A DNA stretch of 64,000 nucleotides from Lewinellaceae bacterium (GCA_020636355.1 JACJYB010000006.1:248001-312000); one strand, 5' to 3'; counted from the first letter of the stretch, positions 8,294-17,685 are shown. Numbers and translations are program-made. The notes: generated from the sequence alone by a model not told the origin.

Positions 8294-9184
8294 ATGCAAC
8301 AAATAGCGAGAACAACCTGGTTGTACCTGGTTGTCATTCTTTTTACCAGCCTTCAGTCAAGTCGGGCTCAGAACAACGAGCCCTTCATTATCCCAAGGAC
8401 AAATACCCAATCAACCATCAAGCAAAACATTGCATCGACATCGATTCAAATAACGTATGACCGTCCCAACAAAAGAGGCCGGGTGCTTTTCGGCGATCTG
8501 ATACCGTATGGCAAGATATGGCGGACCGGGTCGGAGGAAGCCACTAAAATCTATTTCAGTACGCCGGTAAAACTGGCAGGCCACCCGGTTGATTCCGGGA
8601 CTTATGAATTATTCACCATTCCCGGGCCCGCCGAATGGGAAATTATCATGCAGGCCCCGTCCCACCAGTGGGGCTCCTACCGGTACCAGATGGCCAACGA
8701 TGTCCTGCGGTTCAAAATCCTGACCACCGAATTGGCTGAACCGGTGGAAACATTTACCATCAGCCTGGATGACATCGGGCCGGATCACGGCATACTGCAT
8801 CTGGCCTGGGATCGTGTTTGCGTGCCGATACCTATTTGGGTGGACTTAAAGATGACGGTTGTGCCGAGTTTGGAGCAACTTCTGACCTCTGAAGGTAGGC
8901 GTCCCTATTTCCAAGCGGCGATGTTTTATTACGAAAATGACCTTGACATCGATCGGGCAGCAGAATTGATGGCCATGGCCCTGGACCAAAATCCGGGCCA
9001 TCTGGGAATGCTTTACCGGCAGGCCTTGATACTCAAACGAAAAGGAGACCTGGCAGGTGCCATCCATTCTGCCGAGCAGTCACTTGCTGCCGCCCAAAAA
9101 GCCGATGAAGAATTGCAAAGGGAATACATCCGATTGAATACCCTCCTGCTTGAAGCGCTGCGTGATCCGGCCCACAGGCAGTAA
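8294..9184 (+). CDS. Secreted DUF2911-domain protein
   Basis: The ATG at 8294 begins a clean signal peptide (MQQIARTTWLYLVVILFTSLQ, cleavage after SRA); the GTG at 8234 would give an unsuitable charged leader. The mature N-terminal half is DUF2911: IASTSIQITYDRPNKRGR, then FGDLIPYGKIWRTGSEEATK and the YELFTIPGPAEWEII block, all typical. The C-terminal 110 residues are helical with two TPR-like units (AAMFYYENDLDIDRAAELM; GMLYRQALILKRKGDLAGAI), again usual for the family. Periplasmic; function unknown. It follows the M61-like gene by 73 bp. Confidence 0.88.
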   Translation: MQQIARTTWLYLVVILFTSLQSSRAQNNEPFIIPRTNTQSTIKQNIASTSIQITYDRPNKRGRVLFGDLIPYGKIWRTGSEEATKIYFSTPVKLAGHPVDSGTYELFTIPGPAEWEIIMQAPSHQWGSYRYQMANDVLRFKILTTELAEPVETFTISLDDIGPDHGILHLAWDRVCVPIPIWVDLKMTVVPSLEQLLTSEGRRPYFQAAMFYYENDLDIDRAAELMAMALDQNPGHLGMLYRQALILKRKGDLAGAIHSAEQSLAAAQKADEELQREYIRLNTLLLEALRDPAHRQ

Positions 9185-9368
9185 ATCAACTTTTCCAAAG
9201 TCCTGAACCCCCAACGCGCCGCATCCGCTAAAATCCGGTCGCAAAATCAACCGGAATGGGCAAAGTATGGGTTGGCTGAGCCATAACAATTCCTGAGATT
9301 CCTTACATTGAGATCCCTATTGGTGATCGTATAATCGAGCCGGTATTTGCTTGATAAAAATTTAATTT

Positions 9369-10526
9369 ATGGAAAAGGATGACCTGTCAGCGACCACCCC
9401 AGAGCCAAATAAACCAAAACGAACCGGAACGAGGACCCGCAAGGTAAGTCAGGGAGATGTGACTGACGGAATCACACCTGCGGAAAAGCGTAGTCACTCC
9501 ATCGATGACCGGGTGCATTCCCGGATTTCCAAGGAAGCGAGTGAACTCATCAGCCTCGCTGAACAAAATGGAACTTCGGCCGAACAAACTGTTCGGGAAT
9601 ACCTGAAAAGTTTCTCCAAAGAGGAACAATTAATGATCCTGAAACAACTTCAGGTGGATCTGAAGCTGGGCGATAAAAAACAGCATCCCGATGATGTGTT
9701 GTCACCCAACTGGACCACCGGGGGCTATCCCTACCTGAATCTGATGTCTCGTAAAAATTATGAGCGTCAGAAATACGACCTCCAGGTAGAGTTGCTGAAG
9801 CTTCAACACTGGGTACGGGAAAATGGAGCCCGGGTTATTATTCTCTTTGAGGGGAGGGATGCAGCGGGCAAGGGTGGCACCATCAAGCGATTTATGGAAC
9901 ACCTGAATCCACGTGGTGCCCGGGTGGTTGCCCTGGAAAAACCTACCGAAGAGGAGAGAGGGCAATGGTATTTCCAACGGTATGTCAAACACCTGCCTTC
10001 CAGGGGAGAGATTGTGCTGTTTGACCGCTCCTGGTACAACCGGGCCGGGGTAGAACACGTGATGGGATTTTGTTCGGATGATGAATACCAGCAATTCATC
10101 AAGGAAGTACCCGAATTTGAGCGAAACCTGATCCGCAATGGTATTCACCTGATCAAATTCTGGTTTTCTGTAAGCCGCGATGAACAACACCGTCGCTTCA
10201 AGGACCGGGAGAATCACCCGCTCAAACAATGGAAACTTTCTCCGGTCGACCGTGCCTCCCTGGATAAGTGGGAAGCCTATACGGAAGCCAAAGAGAAAAT
10301 GTTTTTTAATACGGACACGTCTGACTCGCCCTGGATCGTCATTAAGTCCAATTGTAAAAAACGCGCCCGGCTGAATGCCATGCGCTATGTCCTGAATAAA
10401 TTCAGTTACGGGAAAAAGAAAATGAAAAACATCGGACGTATTGATCCCCTGATCGTTGGCCGCTCCAACATCATTTATGAAATCGAAGAGGAAAAAAGAA
10501 GACTACAACAATCAGAAGATAATTAA
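9369..10526 (+). CDS. ppk2: Polyphosphate kinase 2 (PPK2) family protein
   Basis: The P-loop GRDAAGKGG (about residues 162-170), the DRSWYNRAGVE motif (Asp at about 219) and the lid-proximal RFKDRENHPLKQWKLSPVD block identify PPK2, which transfers phosphate between polyphosphate and nucleoside diphosphates (class I) or monophosphates. The core spans residues 115-375. The first 110 residues are an extra, charged, partly helical extension (KKPKRTGTRTRK, SISDEASELI-like) not needed for catalysis. The layout, one core domain with an N-terminal extension, fits class I (NDP-phosphorylating), but I cannot distinguish class from sequence reading alone. The esterase gene begins 10 bp after its stop, suggesting co-transcription. 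Confidence 0.93.
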   Translation: MEKDDLSATTPEPNKPKRTGTRTRKVSQGDVTDGITPAEKRSHSIDDRVHSRISKEASELISLAEQNGTSAEQTVREYLKSFSKEEQLMILKQLQVDLKLGDKKQHPDDVLSPNWTTGGYPYLNLMSRKNYERQKYDLQVELLKLQHWVRENGARVIILFEGRDAAGKGGTIKRFMEHLNPRGARVVALEKPTEEERGQWYFQRYVKHLPSRGEIVLFDRSWYNRAGVEHVMGFCSDDEYQQFIKEVPEFERNLIRNGIHLIKFWFSVSRDEQHRRFKDRENHPLKQWKLSPVDRASLDKWEAYTEAKEKMFFNTDTSDSPWIVIKSNCKKRARLNAMRYVLNKFSYGKKKMKNIGRIDPLIVGRSNIIYEIEEEKRRLQQSEDN

Positions 10527-10536
10527 ATCAAGAATA

Positions 10537-11706
10537 ATGTTCAGGCATACAAAGCTCTTAATCCTGGTCCTGGCAGCCATAACTACCGGTCCTTTAGCTG
10601 GACAATCTGTTCCGGCCAATACCACTGCCGCATCAAACTGCCTCCCGGGTAAATCGTATCCCCGTATCTATCCCGACCAACGGATCATATTTCAGTTGCA
10701 TGCTCCCGATGCGAAAGAAGTATTGGTTGATATTGTTGGAAAAAAATTTCCTATGCAGAAGGACACCAGCGGCACCTGGACAGTAACCACCGAACCAATT
10801 GTTGAAGGATTTCATTATTATGCCTTAAACGTTGATGGTGTTCGCGTATCCGATCCGTCCACTTATACCTACTTTGGTGCAAGCGCTGCGCTGAGTGGTA
10901 TCGATGTGCCTGCCCCGGATGACATGGACTTTGCAGCAAAAGATGTGGCGCACGGACAAGTGCAAGCTCATTATTATTATTCTGGTATTCGCCAGGCGAC
11001 CAGGAGATGCTTTGTCTATACCCCACCTGGTTATGATGAAAATCCGGGGAAACGCTATCCGGTTCTCTATCTCCAACACGGGTGGGGCGAGGACGAGACC
11101 GGATGGAGCACCCAGGGAAAAATGAATTTTATTCTGGATAACCTCTTGGCTGAAGGAAAGGCTGAACCGATGATTGTGGTTATGGACAACGGAGATATTG
11201 CCGGATTACCATTCAATGTGGTTAACTGGGATTCCGCACAAAGCGTTACCTCAACCGGCAAGGATAAAGTTGAATTTCAGGATCTGATCATCCGGGAGAT
11301 CATCCCGATGATCGATGAATCCTTTCGTACCATTCCGGACCGCGACCACCGGGCTATGGCCGGCCTCTCCTGGGGAGGACTACAAACCTTTGAGATCGTA
11401 TTTAATCACATGGATCAGTTTGCCTATCTCGGTGCCTTTAGTGGTGCACTCCGATTAAGGGATAATGTTGATATCACTGAATTATATGGTGGTCTGCTCA
11501 AAAAACCGGAGGTGGTCAACCGGGATATGAAGCTGATGTGGATGGGTACCGGAAGTGAAGAAGGAAATTGGTCGCAAGGATTCCGGGATAAGCTGGTCGA
11601 ACTGGGTGTGCAGAATATTCAGTTTTATGTATCCCCTGGCACCGCTCATGAATGGCTAACATGGAGAAGATGTCTTCACGAATTTGCCCAAAAATTATTT
11701 AAATAA
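10537..11706 (+). CDS. Secreted CE1-type esterase with N-terminal E-set domain
   Basis: The ATG at 10537 gives a signal peptide (MFRHTKLLILVLAAITTGPLAG). Residues 45-130 are a CBM48/E-set-like beta-sandwich (RIIFQLHAPDAKEVLVDIVG, TWTVTTEPIVEGFHYYALNV). Residues 150-390 are an enterochelin-esterase/feruloyl-esterase-like hydrolase: PPGYDENPGKRYPVLYLQHG, nucleophile elbow GLSWGG (Ser about 278) and the SPGTAHEWLTW motif (His about 371). This fusion is common in Bacteroidota CE1 enzymes that deacylate xylan or related polysaccharides. It is not embedded in a polysaccharide utilization locus here and is the downstream partner of PPK2 only by proximity. Confidence 0.9.
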   Translation: MFRHTKLLILVLAAITTGPLAGQSVPANTTAASNCLPGKSYPRIYPDQRIIFQLHAPDAKEVLVDIVGKKFPMQKDTSGTWTVTTEPIVEGFHYYALNVDGVRVSDPSTYTYFGASAALSGIDVPAPDDMDFAAKDVAHGQVQAHYYYSGIRQATRRCFVYTPPGYDENPGKRYPVLYLQHGWGEDETGWSTQGKMNFILDNLLAEGKAEPMIVVMDNGDIAGLPFNVVNWDSAQSVTSTGKDKVEFQDLIIREIIPMIDESFRTIPDRDHRAMAGLSWGGLQTFEIVFNHMDQFAYLGAFSGALRLRDNVDITELYGGLLKKPEVVNRDMKLMWMGTGSEEGNWSQGFRDKLVELGVQNIQFYVSPGTAHEWLTWRRCLHEFAQKLFK

Positions 11707-11888
11707 ACTGAAAACCGGGATGCGCTTTCTAAGCAGGTAGCTGAAAATGGCTTGGTTGTTTTTAACCATTCCATCCGGTGAATGACTTTTTTGATTACCA
11801 TACCGGCGCAACCAATTGCTCTAATAAAACCTGGAAGGGGGTAGCTGCATTGCATAACGGTGACGGTTAACTGTGATAAATTCTCCCG

Positions 11889-12248
11889 ATGATCAATCGA
11901 CTGGATGCCTTTTACCTGGAACAGCAGGAGCCCAACCAAAGTTGCCTGTTGGCATTGCGGCAACTTCTGTTGAGCCAGCAGCATGTCCATCTATCGGAAA
12001 CGATGAAATACGGCATGCCTTGCTTTTTGCTGGCCAGCCGGGCGCTCTGTTACCTGTGGACCGACAAAAAGTCCGGTGAACCTTACATCTTGTGGGTGGA
12101 GGGCCATCAGATGAAACACCCATCCCTGGAAGCCGGTGATCGGAAACGGATGAAGATACAAAGGATAAACCCATGGGCTGATTTGCCGGTAGCCACCATC
12201 CATCAGGTATTGGATGAAGCCATCCAATTGTACCAGACCAATGGGTGA
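11889..12248 (+). CDS. DUF1801 family protein
   Basis: A 119-residue soluble DUF1801 member: N-terminal helix (LDAFYLEQQEPNQSCLLALRQLLL), the central ETMKYGMPCFLLASRALCYLWTD block, the ILWVEGHQMKHP strand and a C-terminal helix VATIHQVLDEAIQLY. This is the shorter, classical form compared with the 139-residue relative at 3018. No partner gene is adjacent; function unknown. The 182 bp upstream shows no gene. Confidence 0.85.
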   Translation: MINRLDAFYLEQQEPNQSCLLALRQLLLSQQHVHLSETMKYGMPCFLLASRALCYLWTDKKSGEPYILWVEGHQMKHPSLEAGDRKRMKIQRINPWADLPVATIHQVLDEAIQLYQTNG

Positions 12249-12344
12249 TGTTCATGCAGGGGCCAGCTTGATCATGCGGTAAGAACAAACCGGGGCTTTG
12301 GATGTTAAAATTTTACGTTCAGCCCATCATTTAAGTGGTTATCT

Positions 12345-13175
12345 ATGAAGGAAACATTCCAACTATTTCAATTAACCGAAAAAGAGGTAGGACAAATCCA
12401 GGCATCCGAAAATGTGCCGCACACGCACGATTATGAAGAATTATTAATTGGCGTACAGGGGAGCCTGGAGCATTTCATTGATTTCACCTGTACCCGGATG
12501 GATGCACCTTTTGTAAGTTTTGTTACCAAGGGAAAAGTCCATCAGGTCATCCCGCACTTAAAGGACGGAGTATGCAACATCTGGGCAATCCGGTTTAAAA
12601 GTGAATTCATTCCGGAAACCACTTTCCAGTTGTATGCCTATTACCACAACAACGCCAATATCCCCATTCCTGCTGACCGTTGTTTTAAACGAATTGAAAC
12701 CATCTGTCTGCTCATCCGGGACGAATACATGGAAAAAGAGCCCGACTTTGCCGTAATCCGTCATTTGTTGAGTGCCCTTTTCACCATGGTCGAATCGGAA
12801 CGAAGAAAATTGCATCCGGATGAAACGCCTTTGATCCGCACACAAAATTCTACGTTTAAGAATTTCTTATTGTTGTTGGAAGAACATTTCCGACGCCCGG
12901 AAGGGGTGGAATTTTATGCCGAAAAATTATTCATGAGCAGCCGAAATCTGAATATTATCTGTCAGAATATTTTGCAGCAGAGTGTATCCGAGATCATTGA
13001 AACTCGCAAGCTCATTGAAGCAAAAAACCTCCTACTAACCACCGACAAGACCATTGCAGAAATCGGCTTTGACCTTGGCTACAATGATAAGTCCTACTTC
13101 ACCAGTGTATTTAAAAGGAAATCCGGACAGACCCCCAGTGAGTTTCGCAAGGAGATGGTAGCGATCATTTCCTGA
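12345..13175 (+). CDS. AraC-family transcriptional regulator
   Basis: A 276-residue regulator. Residues 15-150 form an N-terminal cupin-like sensing domain (HTHDYEELLIGVQGSLEHF, later GKVHQVIPHL). Residues 175-272 carry the double helix-turn-helix: EEHFRRPEGVEFYAEKLFMS followed by ARKLIEAKNLL-like helices and the signature IAEIGFDLGYNDKSYFTSVF then FKRKSGQTPSEFRK. The gene lies 97 bp upstream of yceI and the dioxygenase gene on the same strand, making these plausible targets. The ligand is not predictable. Confidence 0.93.
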   Translation: MKETFQLFQLTEKEVGQIQASENVPHTHDYEELLIGVQGSLEHFIDFTCTRMDAPFVSFVTKGKVHQVIPHLKDGVCNIWAIRFKSEFIPETTFQLYAYYHNNANIPIPADRCFKRIETICLLIRDEYMEKEPDFAVIRHLLSALFTMVESERRKLHPDETPLIRTQNSTFKNFLLLLEEHFRRPEGVEFYAEKLFMSSRNLNIICQNILQQSVSEIIETRKLIEAKNLLLTTDKTIAEIGFDLGYNDKSYFTSVFKRKSGQTPSEFRKEMVAIIS

Positions 13176-13271
13176 TATTACCACTTCTTTTCCGATTTGC
13201 CCTACCTGTCGTGGTCCAGGTTGATGGAACTTTGTATCCATAATTTATTGATCACTTAAAATCATAATAAC

Positions 13272-13808
13272 ATGACGACGGAAAAAGTCACCTGGAAATT
13301 AGATCCCGCACACAGTGAGATCACCTTTAAAGTTAAACACATGATGATCTCCAATGTAAAGGGCGCTTTCAATGCATTTCAGGCGGAAATTCACGGTGAA
13401 GATTTCACCAAGGCTAAAATTACCACGGACATCGATGCGGGTTCTATTGACACCAACAGCGCAGACCGTGACGGCCACTTAAAAAGTGCAGATTTCTTTG
13501 ACGTGGAGAAATACCCCACCCTACATTTCGAAAGTTCTACCTTCACCAAAGTAAGTGGTGACCAGTATAAACTGACCGGATTTCTGACCATGAAAGATGT
13601 ACGTAAAGAAGTCTCCCTGGACGTAGAATTTGGCGGTATTAACAAAGACCCCTGGGGAAACGAAAAGGCCGGATTTTCCGTAGAAGGTAAGTTAAACCGC
13701 AAGGATTGGGGTTTAAACTGGAATGCTGCATTGGAAACCGGGGGCGTACTGGTCAGTGAGGAGGTGCGTATACAGGCCGAGTTACAGTTTGTGAAGCAGG
13801 TAGCCTAA
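13272..13808 (+). CDS. YceI-family protein, cytosolic form
   Basis: A 178-residue YceI lipocalin-like barrel: WKLDPAHSEITFKVKHMMIS-VKGAF, the ITTDIDAGSIDTNSADRDGHLKS motif, FFDVEKYPTLHFES and a final WGLNWNAALETGGVLVSEEV. The fold binds isoprenoid chains in TT1927b of Thermus. There is no signal peptide, unlike E. coli YceI, so the protein should remain in the cytosol. It ends 12 bp before the DODA-type dioxygenase gene, a pairing often seen in Bacteroidota, usually together with an HxlR or AraC regulator. An operon is likely. Confidence 0.92.
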   Translation: MTTEKVTWKLDPAHSEITFKVKHMMISNVKGAFNAFQAEIHGEDFTKAKITTDIDAGSIDTNSADRDGHLKSADFFDVEKYPTLHFESSTFTKVSGDQYKLTGFLTMKDVRKEVSLDVEFGGINKDPWGNEKAGFSVEGKLNRKDWGLNWNAALETGGVLVSEEVRIQAELQFVKQVA

Positions 13809-13820
13809 TTAATTGCTTGC

Positions 13821-14708
13821 ATGGATCGCCGGCATCTATTAAAATCATTATCTCTGACATTAACCGGAGGCGTTATGAATCTGAATGCGCTCAATCATTT
13901 AACCGCTCATTTCGAGAACACCGAGGTTATGCCTCTCCTATTTCTCGGGCATGGAAGTCCGATGAATGCAATAGAGGATAATACATTCACCAGGGGTTTC
14001 AAAGAGGTATCCAATCGCATCGAGAAGCCCCGGGCGATCCTCTGTGTGTCCGCGCACTGGGAGACGCGCGGCACCTACATCACTGCCATGACCAAGCCGC
14101 CAACCATTCATGACTTTGGCGGTTTTCCAGCCGCTTTGTACCAGGTTCAATATCCGGCACCGGGCAGTCCGGAGCTGGCGAAAGAGACCCAAGCATTGGT
14201 TGATAAAACCGAGATCCAGTTGACCGATGACTGGGGATTGGACCATGGAGCATGGAGTGTCATCAAACACCTGTACCCGGATGCAGACGTTCCGGTTGTG
14301 GAGATGAGCATTGACTTCACGAAGAGTCCGCAATATCACTTTGAATTGGGTCAGGCACTGGCCGCGTTACGCAAAAAAGGGGTGTTGATCATTGGTAGCG
14401 GCAACCTGGTCCACAACCTACGGATGGTCGCCTGGGACCAGCTGGATACACCCGGATATGCCTATGACTGGGCGGAAGAGGCCCGCACCAAAATGAATGA
14501 CTGGATCCTTTCCGGGAATCATGGGCCATTGATCGACTACCACCACCAAGGCCGGGCGATGCAACTGGCCATACCTACACCGGACCATTTTTTACCACTG
14601 CTTTATGTCCTCGGACTTAGAACCACCCGGGACGACGTCAGTTTATTTAATGACCAGCCATTAGGAGGGTCCCTAAGTATGACATCGGTGCTGTTCAGCT
14701 CCAGATAA
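13821..14708 (+). CDS. ygiD: DODA-type extradiol dioxygenase (YgiD-like)
   Basis: A 295-residue member of the class III extradiol ring-cleavage (LigB-like) superfamily, closest to 4,5-DOPA dioxygenase YgiD. Visible motifs: FLGHGSPMNAIEDN (His about 44, metal ligand), CVSAHWETRGTYIT, DWGLDHGAWSVIKHLYPDADVPV and SGNLVHNL. The 35-residue N-terminus MDRRHLLKSLSLTLTGG resembles a twin-arginine signal, an unusual addition since YgiD is cytosolic. If the internal ATG at 13929 (before PLLFLGHG) were the true start this leader would vanish. Co-oriented with yceI, and followed by a strong terminator at 14743-14778. Confidence 0.9.
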   Translation: MDRRHLLKSLSLTLTGGVMNLNALNHLTAHFENTEVMPLLFLGHGSPMNAIEDNTFTRGFKEVSNRIEKPRAILCVSAHWETRGTYITAMTKPPTIHDFGGFPAALYQVQYPAPGSPELAKETQALVDKTEIQLTDDWGLDHGAWSVIKHLYPDADVPVVEMSIDFTKSPQYHFELGQALAALRKKGVLIIGSGNLVHNLRMVAWDQLDTPGYAYDWAEEARTKMNDWILSGNHGPLIDYHHQGRAMQLAIPTPDHFLPLLYVLGLRTTRDDVSLFNDQPLGGSLSMTSVLFSSR

Positions 14709-14742
14709 AAGTAACGTCGCGGATCACGGTCGCTTTACGGCT

Positions 14743-14778
14743 GCGGGCAGCCAATCTAATTCTGCCCGCGTTTTCTTT
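14743..14778 (+). terminator. Rho-independent terminator after the yceI-ygiD operon
   Basis: A perfect 8-bp stem, GCGGGCAG (14743-14750) with CTGCCCGC (14762-14769), an 11-base loop, then GTTTTCTTT. It follows the dioxygenase stop by 34 bp and precedes the next start by 15 bp. Confidence 0.85.
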
Positions 14779-14792
14779 AAGAAGGAATATCC

Positions 14793-15221
14793 ATGTATGC
14801 TTTCAATACCGGTTTCTTAAACCGAGCACTGGGGCTAATTGCCTTCGCCCTGGTCGTATCAGGTTGTAAAAATGAAGTTTATGAGCCTAAAGGCTTTGAT
14901 GGTCCGCTTCATGAATTTATTCTTGGTGAATGGCACATAACCGCAGTCAAAGGTTGGCCCTATGGAATCGATTACTGGACCCAGGTGGATTGGGATAAAA
15001 CCTACATCTTTTATTGGGACAGTACCGGCATTCTGATGGGCGGTCCGGAGATCAAATCTTTTGCCTACGAAGTTGAGGATGGCACCGGACGGCTGTATTT
15101 TTTACCTAAAGACTACCTTTCCGTCTACCAAAAAGTAGAGATGTTATTCGATCACGTGATGATCCTGTCAATGCAAACACGTGACGGTCCATACGATGAA
15201 AAATACATTCGGGTTCGCTAG
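14793..15221 (+). CDS. Small lipoprotein of unknown function
   Basis: A 142-residue lipoprotein: the signal ends ALVVSGC with Cys at about residue 25. The mature part is short and beta-rich, with FILGEWHITAVKGWPYG and later YIFYWDSTGILMGG and EVEDGTGRLYFLP. This pattern (a 'GEWHI' opening and repeated strands) is that of small lipocalin-like domains in Bacteroidota lipoproteins, but no named family can be assigned safely. It lies immediately downstream of the terminator, so the promoter must overlap the hairpin region, or there is read-through. Confidence 0.75.
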   Translation: MYAFNTGFLNRALGLIAFALVVSGCKNEVYEPKGFDGPLHEFILGEWHITAVKGWPYGIDYWTQVDWDKTYIFYWDSTGILMGGPEIKSFAYEVEDGTGRLYFLPKDYLSVYQKVEMLFDHVMILSMQTRDGPYDEKYIRVR

Positions 15222-15336
15222 TTCAATTTAGGAATTTGCCGTGTGTGAACAAGAACACAGTACTTCCGATAGACATCGAGTACATTGACTCCGCATCTGC
15301 AAGTGCAGCGTGTTCTTTTAAGCAAAAAATGAACCT

Positions 15337-15744
15337 ATGAAATACTGTATGAGCGCCACCATCCCAGGTAAGACCTTTGAGGAAGCCATTGAACTGGCTA
15401 AAGTGGAACTGAAAAAAGAAGGATTCGGAGTCCTGACCGAAATAGACGTACAATCCACCCTGAAGAACAGAATTGATGTCGACTTCAAGAAATACAAAAT
15501 TCTCGGTGCCTGTAACCCACACTTCGCCCACAAAGCACTATTGAGTGAAGACAAGATTGGCGTTTTTTTACCCTGCAATGTCGTCGTGGAGGAACATGAA
15601 AATGGAGAGGTCGAGGTATCAGCAGTTGATCCAATTGCCTCTATGAGCAGTGTTGAAAACGATTCATTAGGCGCTTTAGCCGGTGAAGTGAAGGAAAAAC
15701 TCCAACGATTCATTCAGGGTTTGGCGGCGATTTCACAGCACTAA
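15337..15744 (+). CDS. DUF302-domain protein
   Basis: A 135-residue cytosolic protein matching DUF302: TIPGKTFEEAIELAKVELKKEGFGVLTEIDVQ, then FKKYKILGACNPHFAHKALL, GVFLPCNVVVEE and a C-terminal helix. The N-P-x-x-A-x-x-A-L segment and the LPCNVVV strand are diagnostic. DUF302 domains form dimeric alpha/beta folds of unclear role, sometimes linked to heme, thiol or sulfur metabolism by neighbourhood. None of these are next to it here. Confidence 0.9.
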   Translation: MKYCMSATIPGKTFEEAIELAKVELKKEGFGVLTEIDVQSTLKNRIDVDFKKYKILGACNPHFAHKALLSEDKIGVFLPCNVVVEEHENGEVEVSAVDPIASMSSVENDSLGALAGEVKEKLQRFIQGLAAISQH

Positions 15745-15915
15745 ACACCGGCTTAACAAGCGACCTTCATTTAATTCGAACCAGGCGTCCAACTCCGTTT
15801 CGGGTTGCGTGCGATTTCCGGGAACCAGGGCAGGATTGCACTTACCGTTAAGACCATCTCCAAAATTTGATTAACTTACTTAGGTCATTAACGGATAATA
15901 ACCCCTGCGAGAACC

Positions 15916-17682
15916 ATGGAAGCCATTTACCTCGCTTTTGCCAATCATCAGAATGAACGCCTGGACAACCTGACCCGTGAGGATCGGGAGATCAATGAGA
16001 TCTTGTCTTCCCGCATCCAGAAGCAGCAGTTAACTGTCCTGCGCGATTCCTATACTTCGATCGAGACCATGACCGGACATTTATCGAGATTTCGCAATGA
16101 TCTCCGGTTATTTCATTATGGAGGCCATGCCGGTAGCGAAGTGTTGATCCTTGACCAGGAGAAAGCCCGATCGGAAGGGCTGGCGCAGTTACTGGGAAGC
16201 TGCAAATCCCTGCAACTGGTATTCTTGAACGGTTGTTCGACCAAAAATCAGGTAAAAGGTCTCTTAGACCTGGGAATTCCGGTGGTTATTGCAACCCGAT
16301 GCGCCATCGAGGATACTTCAGCCACTCAGTTTGCCATTGAGTTTTACCGGGCTATGGATCAGCGACAATCGATCCGGGAGTCTTTCCAAACTGCTAAAGC
16401 GAAGCTGTTGACCAGCCAGGAAAAGAGCATAGAATTTTATGATGACCTGCCGGTATGGGGTGAGACGGCAGACGAAGACATTCCCTGGGGGCTGTATACC
16501 AGCAAAGATGCAGCAGAAGCACTTAACTGGAAGTTCCCGGAAACAAGTCAGAACGAGATCGTCATTAAATCAGGAAGTGACCGGCCCAATGTAACGGCGA
16601 GCACCGTCAATGACGTGCTGGTCCAGGTGCTGGTACAGGAACTGTCCAAATACAGCAAAAAACTACAATTGCTGAAGATGATGGCCGAGGATGAAGAGAC
16701 ACGGGATGATGTGGATATCCGGGAATTTCGCGGGGCCATCGTAGACGCCTTACCAGCTCCGGTCGCAGAGCAGATCCGGAAGCTGTTCGCAGCGACGCCG
16801 GAAACACAAAATACCGGTATTGATTCCATCAGTATGGAGCGCCTGAGGCAGTTGATCATAACCTATGATTCCATCACCTTACTGATAGCCTATACGCTCT
16901 TATCGCAGCTGTGGGACATAAAATTCCAAAATCCGGACCTGAAGATTCCTGATTCAACCATCCAGGAGCTCAATACATTTTTCTCGCTGGACGACCAGTC
17001 CCTGCGATCCTACGATCATGCCCGCCTGATCGAAGAGTTATTGCTCTTTTTTGATCAAAATCAGATCAATTATTTCATCGATGAGCTGAAGACGTTAAAG
17101 GTTGCCTTTGCTCAAAAAGGGACCTTCTATGATTCGCACCAATATCTGATGGCAATGAAAAAGCGCGTATTTCAAAATGATCCTCCTATCGGACCCGATG
17201 AGATCGAAAACATCTGCCTGGAAACAGAGAGCCATCTGGCCAATATATTCCAGCATGGCGGATTTTTCGCGAAATATAAAATGACCACCATCAAAAACAT
17301 TGACCTGATTAAACGAAGGAACCGAAAGCCGAAATACAAACATTACCTCGTCAATCTCGACAATGTCACGCAGGGGTTTATCGATGCCAACGATGAATTT
17401 GAAGTATTTACGGATTCCCGATCCGTAATATTCCTTAAATCAAAAAAGGACATCCAGGAATATTTAAATCTTACGCCTTTCCTAATCGATGAAAATGCGT
17501 ACACCGGCGATGCAAAAACCAAATTGTATTATTTCAACTGCATCAAAAAAGGTTCAAATTCCTTGTCCTATACTTTCTCCAACAACTGGAGCGAACAGCT
17601 GGAGGTTTCCGAACAAAGCTATCCGGAAATACTGGAGGAATTTCAGGAGCTAAAAAATCAAATCATCGGAACAAAGTCGTGA
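15916..17682 (+). CDS. CHAT-domain protease, first gene of a CHAT-STAND operon
   Basis: A 588-residue soluble protein. Residues 1-180 form a CHAT (caspase-HetF-associated) domain with the catalytic dyad visible: FHYGGHAG (His about 71) and FLNGCST (Cys about 107). The following VIATRCAIEDTSATQF and FQTAKAKLL segments complete the fold. Residues 215-588 are an uncharacterised, mostly helical region (VLVQELSKYSKKLQLLKMM, helical pairs around 300-400) ending in an alpha/beta unit. No membrane segment or TPR is obvious. The STAND NTPase gene starts 3 bp after its stop, so they are surely co-transcribed. I infer a protease whose activity is controlled by that membrane partner; substrate unknown. 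Compare the fused arrangement at 35715. Confidence 0.88.
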   Translation: MEAIYLAFANHQNERLDNLTREDREINEILSSRIQKQQLTVLRDSYTSIETMTGHLSRFRNDLRLFHYGGHAGSEVLILDQEKARSEGLAQLLGSCKSLQLVFLNGCSTKNQVKGLLDLGIPVVIATRCAIEDTSATQFAIEFYRAMDQRQSIRESFQTAKAKLLTSQEKSIEFYDDLPVWGETADEDIPWGLYTSKDAAEALNWKFPETSQNEIVIKSGSDRPNVTASTVNDVLVQVLVQELSKYSKKLQLLKMMAEDEETRDDVDIREFRGAIVDALPAPVAEQIRKLFAATPETQNTGIDSISMERLRQLIITYDSITLLIAYTLLSQLWDIKFQNPDLKIPDSTIQELNTFFSLDDQSLRSYDHARLIEELLLFFDQNQINYFIDELKTLKVAFAQKGTFYDSHQYLMAMKKRVFQNDPPIGPDEIENICLETESHLANIFQHGGFFAKYKMTTIKNIDLIKRRNRKPKYKHYLVNLDNVTQGFIDANDEFEVFTDSRSVIFLKSKKDIQEYLNLTPFLIDENAYTGDAKTKLYYFNCIKKGSNSLSYTFSNNWSEQLEVSEQSYPEILEEFQELKNQIIGTKS

Positions 17683-17685
17683 TCC

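Noticed and set aside
9702..10229. 175-codon minus-strand open frame within PPK2
   Set aside because: Antisense shadow of a conserved kinase; no independent support.
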